Shown here: positions 1-5,484 of the stretch, piece after piece | How positions within the stretch are numbered: position 1 is the first letter of the stretch | Layout: the number at the start of each line of letters is the position of its first letter | Source of the DNA: Clostridium sp. UBA4746 | GTDB taxonomy: Bacteria; Bacillota; Clostridia; Clostridiales; Clostridiaceae | Assembly: GCA_002403785.1 (NCBI GenBank) | Contig: DHIM01000107.1 | Location: 11,657-17,140, forward strand | DNA: 5,484 nt | Reading direction: 5' to 3' | The notes under the pieces: generated by a model | What the model was told of the DNA's origin: nothing | Database searches by the model: none | The model's input: the letters and a program-made list of their open reading frames with translations, nothing else | Program-made: the position numbers and the translations under genes

Positions 1-848
1 CCTATAAATATGTTACAGAGCAACATAGTAAAAAGAAAGCAAGAGAATATATGCTTAAAAATAAAATAAGACAGGTACCTGTTATTGATAAAGATAAAAA
101 GCTTATGGATTTATATTTTATAGATGATATATTATCTTATGATGTAAAAGATAATTATGTTTTTATTTTAGCAGGAGGTCTGGGAACTAGATTAAGACCA
201 TTAACAGAAACAGTACCTAAACCTATGCTAACTGTTGGTGATAAACCGATACTAGAGCTTTTAATAGAACAATTTAAAGAATTCGGTTTTAGAAACTTTA
301 TTATTTCTATTAATTATAAAGGAGAAATAATAGAGGAATACTTTAAAGACGGAAAAGAATTTGATGTTAATATAGAATACATTAGAGAAACTAAAAAACT
401 AGGTACAGCAGGCTCAATTGCCTTAGCAAAAGCGAAATTCATAAAACCTTTCATAGTTATAAATGGAGATATACTTACAGGAATAGATTTTGAAAAATTT
501 TTAAATCACCATATAGAAAACAACTTCAATATAACTGTAGGTGTTAGAAATTATGAAATGAGTGTCCCTTATGGGGTAGTAGTTACTGATAATATGCTTA
601 TAGAGTCTTTGGAAGAGAAACCTACATATAACTTTCACATTAGTGGAGGAGTATACGTTGTTAATCCTGAAATTATAAAATACATACAGGAAGATGAAGT
701 TTATAATATGACAGATTTAATAGAAGACGCAATTAGCAATAAATATAAGTCAGGTGTATATGAAATAACTGAGTATTGGAAGGATATAGGACAAATAGAG
801 GACTATAGAAAGGCCAACACGGATATTCATGAATTTTTTAAATTATAA
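1..848 (+). CDS. CBS-domain sugar-phosphate nucleotidyltransferase, PtmE-like (5' truncated)
   Basis: Probably transfers a nucleotide onto a sugar 1-phosphate. In the Campylobacter legionaminate pathway the CBS-fused enzyme PtmE makes GDP-glucosamine from GTP and glucosamine-1-phosphate. The frame is open to the window edge, with its first full codon at 3, giving 281 visible residues. Residues ~1-44 look like the end of a CBS domain (KIRQVPVIDKDKKL, then FIDDIL). The nucleotidyltransferase domain follows: the nucleotide-binding signature LAGGLGTRLRPLT with PKPML (visible residues 56-76), GTAGS (134-138), NGD with a probable metal-binding Asp (154-156), and WKDIG with the second Asp (259-263). 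The Met codon at 51 lies inside the CBS domain and has no good ribosome-binding site, so it is not the start. Full-length relatives are about 350 residues, so roughly 70 are missing. It lies 39 bp before the dehydratase, as expected for an operon. The family is secure; GTP/GlcN-1-P specificity is inferred from the neighbours. Confidence 0.85.
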   Translation, partial: YKYVTEQHSKKKAREYMLKNKIRQVPVIDKDKKLMDLYFIDDILSYDVKDNYVFILAGGLGTRLRPLTETVPKPMLTVGDKPILELLIEQFKEFGFRNFIISINYKGEIIEEYFKDGKEFDVNIEYIRETKKLGTAGSIALAKAKFIKPFIVINGDILTGIDFEKFLNHHIENNFNITVGVRNYEMSVPYGVVVTDNMLIESLEEKPTYNFHISGGVYVVNPEIIKYIQEDEVYNMTDLIEDAISNKYKSGVYEITEYWKDIGQIEDYRKANTDIHEFFKL

Positions 849-887
849 AACGAATGGTTTAATTTTTAATCAAAAGGAGTAGATGAG

Positions 888-1880
888 ATGAATTGGCAAG
901 GGAAAAAAGTTTTAATCACAGGTGCAGAAGGTTTTATAGGAAGTCATTTAACAGAGAGATTAGTGGAACTTGGAGCAGATGTTACAGCACTTGCTCAATA
1001 TAATTCTTTTAATAACTGGGGATGGATTGATACTTTCGATAAGAAGGTTAAAGATAGTATTAAAGTTGTTACTGGGGACATAAGAGAGTATGATGGAATG
1101 AAAAGAATTATAAAAGGTCAAGAAGTAGTATTTCATCTTGCCGCACTTATTGCAATCCCGTATTCTTATTTATCACCTATGGCATATGTAAGAACAAATG
1201 TTGAAGGTACTACTAACGTCTTAGAAGCTTGTAGAGAATATGGCGTAGAAAAAATTGTACATACATCCACTAGTGAAACCTATGGTACAGCACTTTATGT
1301 ACCAATTGATGAAAAACACCCAATGCAGGGTCAATCTCCATATTCAGCATCAAAAATAGGAGCAGACAAGATGGCAGAAAGTTATTATAAAAGTTTTAAT
1401 ATGCCTATAGCGACTATTAGACCATTTAATACTTATGGACCAAGACAATCTGCAAGAGCTGTAATTCCAACAATAATATCACAGATACTCGCAGGAAAAA
1501 CAGAAATCAAGCTTGGAAGTTTAACTCCAACTAGAGACTTTAACTTTGTTAAAGACACTGCTGAGGCATTCATAAAGATAGCAGAAAGTGAAAAAACTAT
1601 TGGTGAAGTTATAAATGCTGGTTCAAATTACGAGATAACAATAGGAGAAACAGTTAAAAAAATAATAAGCATAATAGGTAAGGATGTAAAAATTCTTTGC
1701 GATGATGAGAGATTAAGACCGAAAAATAGTGAAGTTAATAGATTATGGGCTGATAATACTAAAATAAAAGAATTAACAGGCTGGAAGCCCAATTACACTA
1801 TAGATGACGGTCTCGAAGCAACAGTAAAATGGATAAGAAATAACATGCAGTATTTTAAAACAGACATATACAATGTTTAA
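888..1880 (+). CDS. legB: NAD-dependent sugar-nucleotide 4,6-dehydratase, LegB type
   Basis: An extended short-chain dehydrogenase/reductase. LegB converts GDP-N-acetylglucosamine to the 4-keto-6-deoxy sugar, the committed step towards legionaminic acid; it acts in the cytosol. The 330-residue protein is full length. Visible features are the Rossmann NAD motif GAEGFIG (residues 12-18), GDI (63-65), HLAAL (83-87), the catalytic segment TSTSETYG (126-133) with the T-S-E arrangement seen in GDP-sugar dehydratases, the YSASK pair Tyr152/Lys156, and RPFNTYGPRQ in the substrate region. The C-terminal tail ends DIYNV, which I recall as typical of LegB proteins. The start is fixed by AAAAGGAG at 872-879, 8 nt before the ATG. 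It is flanked by the nucleotidyltransferase and the LegC-like aminotransferase, which supports the pathway call. Other 4,6-dehydratases (RmlB, GDP-mannose dehydratase) are related alternatives; the neighbours make LegB the better call. Confidence 0.88.
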   Translation: MNWQGKKVLITGAEGFIGSHLTERLVELGADVTALAQYNSFNNWGWIDTFDKKVKDSIKVVTGDIREYDGMKRIIKGQEVVFHLAALIAIPYSYLSPMAYVRTNVEGTTNVLEACREYGVEKIVHTSTSETYGTALYVPIDEKHPMQGQSPYSASKIGADKMAESYYKSFNMPIATIRPFNTYGPRQSARAVIPTIISQILAGKTEIKLGSLTPTRDFNFVKDTAEAFIKIAESEKTIGEVINAGSNYEITIGETVKKIISIIGKDVKILCDDERLRPKNSEVNRLWADNTKIKELTGWKPNYTIDDGLEATVKWIRNNMQYFKTDIYNV

Positions 1881-1933
1881 AAAGAACAATTTTAAAAAGC
1901 ATAATGTTTAAAAAAGCATAATGTTCAAAATAG
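1870..1933 (+). repeat. four-copy degenerate tandem repeat, ~16-bp unit, across the legB stop
   Basis: Four imperfect copies of a unit close to AYAATGTTTAAAAAG run head to tail at 1870-1884, 1886-1899, 1901-1916 and 1918-1933, with single-base spacers. Two segments, 1894-1908 and 1911-1925, are identical over 15 bases (AAAAAGCATAATGTT). Copy 1 contains the last codons and TAA of legB, and copy 4 ends just before the AGGAGG of the next gene. The array therefore fills almost the whole legB-legC gap. The copies contain ATG triplets at 1904 and 1922, but both frames stop within a few codons. No function is evident; it most likely arose by slippage or local duplication of the legB 3' end. Confidence 0.75.
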
Positions 1934-1948
1934 TAGGAGGTTTTTGTT

Positions 1949-3052
1949 ATGATACCTTTATGTATACCAGAAATTAGAGGCAATGAGTTAAAATATGTTA
2001 AAGACTGTATAGATACTAATTGGGTATCTTCAGTAGGTAGTTATGTTAATTTATTTGAAGAAAAATTTAGTGAATATGTAGGTAGCAAAAGTGCTGTAGT
2101 TACAATGAATGGTACAGCAGCTCTTCAGCTAGCATTAATGACACTTGGAATAGGAGAAGGAGATGAAGTTATAGTTCCTTCGTTAACATTTATATCTCCA
2201 GTTAACACTATAAAATACGTAGGGGCAGAGCCCGTGTTTGTAGATGTATGCAGAGATACTTTTGTTATGGATGCAGAAAAAATAGAAGAATTAATAACAT
2301 CTAAAACAAAAGCAATAATGCCAGTACATATTTATGGTCATCCTGTAGATATGACTAGGGTAATGCAAATAGCGAAAAAACATAATCTATTAGTTATAGA
2401 AGATGCGACTGAAGCATTAGGATCTACTTGCAATGGTAAAATGAGCGGAACCATAGGTGATATAGGATGCTTTAGTTTTAATGGAAATAAGCTTATAACT
2501 ACTGGAGCAGGTGGAATGCTTGTAACTAACAATACAAAGCATGGCGAGCGGGCAAAATTTTTATCTACTCAAACAAAAGTAGTTACTGAAAATAAAGCAT
2601 TCTACCATTCAGAAATAGGATATAACTTCAGAATGCCAAATCTTTTGGCTGCGTTTGGGGTAGCTCAACTTGAAAATGTTAAAGATTATTTAAAAATTAA
2701 AAGAGAAAATGCAGTCTATTACAATGAACTGTTAGGTAAGGTTAAAGGAATTACATTGCCTGCAGAAAGAGAAAATGTAGAAAATTGTTATTGGCTATAT
2801 TCAATCCTAGTTGAAGATGAATATGGTATATCAAGGGACGAACTTATACAAAAATTAAATGCAGAAAAAATAGAGGCAAGACCTTTCTTTATGCCTATAC
2901 ACGATATGCCTCCATATAAAGGCAGCAGACATGGGGATTTAACAGTTACAAATGAATTATACGCACGAGGAATAAATCTTCCGAGTTCTGTAGGACTTAA
3001 AAAAGAAGATATAAAAGCAGTATGTGAACTAATAAAAAATTCCAAGAAATAA
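1949..3052 (+). CDS. legC: PLP-dependent sugar 4-aminotransferase, LegC type (DegT/DnrJ/EryC1/StrS family)
   Basis: Predicted to aminate C4 of the 4-keto-6-deoxy nucleotide sugar made by LegB, using an amino-acid donor (usually glutamate) and pyridoxal phosphate. The product is acetylated by LegH in the known pathway. The 367-residue length is normal for this fold-type I family. Motifs in order are the N-terminal IPLCIPEIRGNE (2-13), NGTAAL (54-59, cofactor phosphate region), PSLTFISPVNT (77-87), PVHIYGHPVDM (125-135), EDATEALGS (151-159, Asp152 facing the PLP ring nitrogen) and GCFSFNGNK (173-181), in which Lys181 should form the Schiff base. SFNGNK rather than the common SFHxxK is, as I recall, the form in bacillosamine/legionaminate aminotransferases. 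The start is set by a perfect AGGAGG at 1935-1940, 8 nt upstream; an in-frame ATG at 1922 is closed by TAG at 1931. The stop lies inside a terminator stem. Family secure; exact substrate rests on context. Confidence 0.87.
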   Translation: MIPLCIPEIRGNELKYVKDCIDTNWVSSVGSYVNLFEEKFSEYVGSKSAVVTMNGTAALQLALMTLGIGEGDEVIVPSLTFISPVNTIKYVGAEPVFVDVCRDTFVMDAEKIEELITSKTKAIMPVHIYGHPVDMTRVMQIAKKHNLLVIEDATEALGSTCNGKMSGTIGDIGCFSFNGNKLITTGAGGMLVTNNTKHGERAKFLSTQTKVVTENKAFYHSEIGYNFRMPNLLAAFGVAQLENVKDYLKIKRENAVYYNELLGKVKGITLPAERENVENCYWLYSILVEDEYGISRDELIQKLNAEKIEARPFFMPIHDMPPYKGSRHGDLTVTNELYARGINLPSSVGLKKEDIKAVCELIKNSKK

Positions 3053-3073
3053 CTTTGTTATTTCTTGGTTTTT
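3042..3073 (+). terminator. intrinsic (Rho-independent) terminator overlapping the legC stop
   Basis: A perfect 12-bp stem: CCAAGAAATAAC (3042-3053) pairs with GTTATTTCTTGG (3057-3068) across a TTT loop, followed directly by TTTTT (3069-3073). The left arm includes the last codons and stop of legC, so a ribosome finishing legC would cover it. An A6 run at 3034-3039 gives a T-tract on the other strand, so the element could work in both directions. Only 5 of 12 pairs are G:C, so strength is uncertain. It should end or attenuate the nucleotidyltransferase-legB-legC transcript before the flippase. Confidence 0.85.
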
Positions 3074-3094
3074 AATAATATTTAAGGACGTAAG

Positions 3095-3140
3095 TTATTG
3101 ATCAAGCCACTTTAGTGTGGGGTTTATGCTTTATCATTAA
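3095..3140 (+). promoter_or_regulatory. imperfect dyad in the leader of the flippase gene, function unknown
   Basis: TTATTGATCAAGC (3095-3107) and GCTTTATCATTAA (3128-3140) are complementary at 11 of 13 positions. Between them lies a small nested inverted repeat, CACTTTAGTG (3108-3117). The left arm also contains the perfect palindrome TTGATCAA (3098-3105). The dyad ends 8 bases before the AGGAGA ribosome-binding site (3148-3153) of the flippase gene. It has no T-tract, so it is not a second terminator. It could be an operator or a leader-RNA structure. I see no convincing -35/-10 pair here, although a promoter would be expected after the terminator. The pairing is plain in the sequence; any regulatory role is inference. 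Confidence 0.4.
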
Positions 3141-3158
3141 GGTGGATAGGAGATAGAA

Positions 3159-4568
3159 ATGAATATAGATTTTCTAAAGAAATTATATCAAAGTCGATTG
3201 GTTAAAAGTGGAATTTGGTTCACTATAGGAACATTTTGCATTCAAGGTATTAATTTTTTAACAGTCCCAATTCTTACGAGATTACTTTCAACAAGTGATT
3301 TTGGAACGGTAGGTATATATACTGTTTATGTTACAATTTTAACTTCCATTATTAGTTTAGGACTTGAATCTGCAGTTAATACAGGGAAATTTGACTTTAA
3401 AGCGGACTTTGATGGATTTTTATCATCAATACTTTTTCTTTCAACAATTCCACTATTAATAGGGCTAATAATAGCACTAATTTTCAAACAATTCATTGCT
3501 GCTAAATTGGGCATAAGTCCAAACTTAGTAAATATATTAGTTTTTCAAAGTTTTTTTACTTTTGTTATTAGTTTTGCAACAACTAGATATTCAGTTGAAT
3601 ATAAGTATAAAAAATTCTTGATTGTTTCAATAACAAGTACATTGTTAAATGTTTTACTATCTATTGCTTGGATACAAAGGTTAAATGTTGATAAATATTA
3701 TGGAAGAATTTACGGTTCAGCACTTGTTGTGATAGTTTATGGTGTGATATTATATGCAATATTTATTATAAAAGGAAAAAAGCTAATAAATTTAAAATAT
3801 TGGAAGTATGCACTTGGAATTTCCGTTCCATTGGTATTTCATATCCTATCTCAAATAATTTTAACCTCTGCTGATACTATAATGATAGGTAATATGGTTG
3901 GCAAAAGCGCAGCAGGTATCTATAATTTTTCATATAAAATTGGTATGATTTTAAGTATTGTGTGGATGGCAGCAAATAAAGCTTGGGTGCCTTGGTTTTT
4001 CGGGAAAATGGATGAGAAAAACTATGATGAGATCTCAGAGAAGGTAAGGTACTATATAATTTTATTTTCTTTAATATCATTTGTTTTAATTTTCATTTCC
4101 CCAGAAGTTTCGAGTATTATGGGAACTAAGGCTTATTTAGAAGGAATACAGATGGTACCACTTATTATGATAGGGTATTACTTTGCTTTCTTGTATAGCA
4201 TTCCAGTAAATTTAGAATTTTACACCAAAAATACTAAGTATATAGCCCTAGGAACAGTATTGGCAGCGGTCGCTAATATAGGACTTAATTATATCCTCAT
4301 TCCTAGATTTGGTTATATGGCGGCAGCTTGGAACACAATAGTATCTTATTTTTTACTTTTCGTTTATCATTATATAATTGCTTTAAAAGTATCTGATATA
4401 AGGATATGTAATATTAAAGACTTTATATATGGAATATCATTTATAGCTGTAATTAGTGTAATTTTTTATGTCTCTAGAGATATTTGGATTATAAGATATA
4501 CAATGATTATTTTGGCAGGAATTTTAGGAATATTAGTTTTAAAGAAAAGGTTAGCAAAAACTAAATAA
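3159..4568 (+). CDS. polysaccharide flippase, Wzx-like (MVF/MOP superfamily)
   Basis: A polytopic inner-membrane protein expected to flip undecaprenyl-pyrophosphate-linked sugar repeat units to the outer face for surface polysaccharide assembly. It has 469 residues, and hydrophobic stretches suggest about 14 membrane segments, near residues 17-40, 51-72, 88-110, 122-142, 152-172, 186-204, 218-240, 253-272, 297-315, 332-352, 360-382, 385-408, 421-438 and 445-461. The N-terminus (SGIWFTIGTFCIQGINFLTVPILTRLLSTSDFG) is typical of the family: a first helix, then P-I-L-T-R-L-L and a D-F-G turn. The basic end KKRLAKTK fits a cytoplasmic C-terminus. The start has AGGAGA at 3148-3153, 5 nt upstream. 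It follows a terminator and a dyad, so it probably heads its own unit with the next gene, 40 bp away. Substrate cannot be read from sequence; a legionaminate-containing glycan is a guess from the neighbours. Confidence 0.88.
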   Translation: MNIDFLKKLYQSRLVKSGIWFTIGTFCIQGINFLTVPILTRLLSTSDFGTVGIYTVYVTILTSIISLGLESAVNTGKFDFKADFDGFLSSILFLSTIPLLIGLIIALIFKQFIAAKLGISPNLVNILVFQSFFTFVISFATTRYSVEYKYKKFLIVSITSTLLNVLLSIAWIQRLNVDKYYGRIYGSALVVIVYGVILYAIFIIKGKKLINLKYWKYALGISVPLVFHILSQIILTSADTIMIGNMVGKSAAGIYNFSYKIGMILSIVWMAANKAWVPWFFGKMDEKNYDEISEKVRYYIILFSLISFVLIFISPEVSSIMGTKAYLEGIQMVPLIMIGYYFAFLYSIPVNLEFYTKNTKYIALGTVLAAVANIGLNYILIPRFGYMAAAWNTIVSYFLLFVYHYIIALKVSDIRICNIKDFIYGISFIAVISVIFYVSRDIWIIRYTMIILAGILGILVLKKRLAKTK

Positions 4569-4608
4569 AAGTTTCTTTAACTTGTAAGGAACTAAAGGAG
4601 ATTTAAGT

Positions 4609-5484
4609 ATGAAGTTTTTAGTTGTAGGTTCAGGCTCTATGGGAAAAAGAAGAATTAGACTTATTAAGGAAAATTATAAGGATATTACTCTTATTGGCGT
4701 AGACCTAAGCATTGATAGATGTGAGCAAATTAAAGAACTATTTAATTTAAAAACATATACAAATTTGGATGAAGCTATAGATGTAGAAAAGCCAGATGCA
4801 GCTTTTATTTGTACATCTCCAATATATCATAGTGAAATAATTTTGAATTGCTTAAAAAAGAATATAAATGTATTTACTGAAATAAATTTAATCTCAGATA
4901 ATTATGATGAAATTATTGAGGTAGCTAAAGAAAAGAAATTAAAGTTATTTTTATCTTCAACTTTCCTATATAGAAATGAAATTAAATATATAATTGACAA
5001 AGTTTGCAATAAAGGCAAATTAGCCTACTCATATCATGTAGGTCAGTATCTTCCAGATTGGCATCCTTGGGAAAACTATAAAGACTTTTTTGTATCAGAT
5101 AAAAGGACAAATGGCTGTAGAGAACTTATGGCTATAGAGTTACCATGGATCGTAAAAGCTTTTGGTGACATTAAAAATGTTCATGTTATTAGAAATAATA
5201 TCACTAATTTAAAGTTGAATTACTGTGATAATTATATGATAATGTTTGAACATGAAAATGGTAACGTTGGATCATTTAATGTGGATATTGCTTCGAGAAA
5301 AGCAACAAGAAGTTTAGAAGTTTATAATGAAGAGCTTCATATTAAATGGGAGGGAACTCCAGAAACATTATATGATTATAATTTTGATAATAAGGATTTT
5401 GAAACAATTAATACATATGAATCAATCGATAGAAATACTAAATATGTTAGTAATATTATAGAAAATGCTTATTTGAGTGAAATA
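4609..5484 (+). CDS. Gfo/Idh/MocA-family oxidoreductase-like protein with altered active-site motifs (3' truncated)
   Basis: The start at 4609 has AAAGGAG at 4594-4600, 8 nt upstream, and 292 codons run to the window edge without a stop. The N-terminal Rossmann fold is clear: MKFLVVGSGSMGKRR (dinucleotide loop GSGSMG, 7-12), Asp32 closing the second strand, which suggests NAD(H), then KPDAAFICTSPIYHSE (61-76). Family members usually have E-K-P after the fifth strand, with a catalytic Lys; here the place reads VFTEINLIS (88-96), so Lys and Pro are Ile92 and Asn93. The usual GGGxLxDxxxHxxD region reads NGCRELMAIELPW (169-181), with no His or Asp at the expected sites. The protein may bind a nucleotide sugar or sugar without standard hydride-transfer chemistry, or use other residues. 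Relatives are about 310-350 residues, so only the last strands are missing. It follows the flippase by 40 bp with no terminator, probably co-transcribed. Role in glycan synthesis is inferred. Confidence 0.8.
   Translation, partial: MKFLVVGSGSMGKRRIRLIKENYKDITLIGVDLSIDRCEQIKELFNLKTYTNLDEAIDVEKPDAAFICTSPIYHSEIILNCLKKNINVFTEINLISDNYDEIIEVAKEKKLKLFLSSTFLYRNEIKYIIDKVCNKGKLAYSYHVGQYLPDWHPWENYKDFFVSDKRTNGCRELMAIELPWIVKAFGDIKNVHVIRNNITNLKLNYCDNYMIMFEHENGNVGSFNVDIASRKATRSLEVYNEELHIKWEGTPETLYDYNFDNKDFETINTYESIDRNTKYVSNIIENAYLSEI

Noticed and set aside
51..53. ATG at 51 as the true start of the first gene
   Set aside because: It falls within a CBS domain, the frame stays open to the window edge, and there is no Shine-Dalgarno sequence at the right distance. 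The gene is truncated by the window.
1870..1933. A short CRISPR array
   Set aside because: Units are only ~16 bp, degenerate and separated by single bases, with no spacers; it is a simple tandem repeat.
2338..2532. 64-codon open frame on the - strand
   Set aside because: Lies wholly inside legC, antisense to the EDATEALG and PLP-lysine segments. The sequence is explained by the conserved + strand protein, and the antisense product resembles nothing I know.
2788..3045. 85-codon open frame on the - strand
   Set aside because: Antisense to the C-terminal third of legC and running into the terminator stem. No recognisable domain; a shadow of the + strand gene.
3098..3135. A sigma-A promoter using TTGATC (3098-3103) as -35
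   Set aside because: At 17-18 bp spacing the downstream hexamers are GGTTTA or GTTTAT, poor matches to TATAAT. Better-looking AT hexamers nearby (TTTATC at 3130) are too far away.
3326..3514. 62-codon open frame on the - strand
   Set aside because: Antisense to membrane segments of the flippase; no domain and no independent support.
3877..4080. 67-codon open frame on the - strand
   Set aside because: Antisense to the middle of the flippase; low-complexity translation without family features.
4571..4592. Weak hairpin GTTTCTT / AAGGAAC between the flippase and the last gene
   Set aside because: Seven pairs including a G-U wobble with an 8-nt loop and no T-tract; easily expected by chance in AT-rich sequence, and not a terminator.

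Overview
The window is AT-rich and carries five genes, all on the + strand. Each internal start has a strong Gram-positive-type ribosome-binding site (AAAGGAG or AGGAGG class). With the A/T-ending codons and an intrinsic terminator, this points to a low-GC Firmicute, most likely Clostridium or a relative. That assignment is inference from composition and gene content; there is no rRNA or other marker gene.

Layout: (1) positions 1-848 hold the 3' part of a CBS-domain/nucleotidyltransferase fusion of the PtmE type. (2) 888-1880 encodes a LegB-type NAD-dependent sugar-nucleotide 4,6-dehydratase. (3) 1949-3052 encodes a LegC-type PLP aminotransferase. These three are closely spaced and match, in order, three early steps of the GDP-sugar route to CMP-legionaminic acid: GDP-glucosamine formation, 4,6-dehydration and 4-amination. 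A perfect 12-bp terminator hairpin with a T5 tract overlaps the legC stop codon. After a 106-bp gap containing an imperfect dyad come (4) 3159-4568, a Wzx-like polysaccharide flippase of about 14 membrane segments, and (5) 4609-5484+, a Gfo/Idh/MocA-family protein cut by the window end.

Together this looks like part of a cell-surface or flagellar glycan locus that makes a nonulosonic (sialic-acid-like) sugar. The later enzymes (LegH, LegG, LegI, LegF) are not in view. The flippase favours a lipid-linked surface glycan, but the terminator means the flippase and oxidoreductase may form a separate transcription unit.

The gene families are known ones, and I do not see a wholly new system. The points most worth a second look are the last gene, whose usual catalytic motifs are replaced; a four-copy degenerate tandem repeat that seems to derive from the 3' end of legB; and the terminator-plus-dyad arrangement between legC and the flippase. 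No intergenic stretch exceeds 300 bases. I saw no tRNA, rRNA, CRISPR array or insertion sequence.
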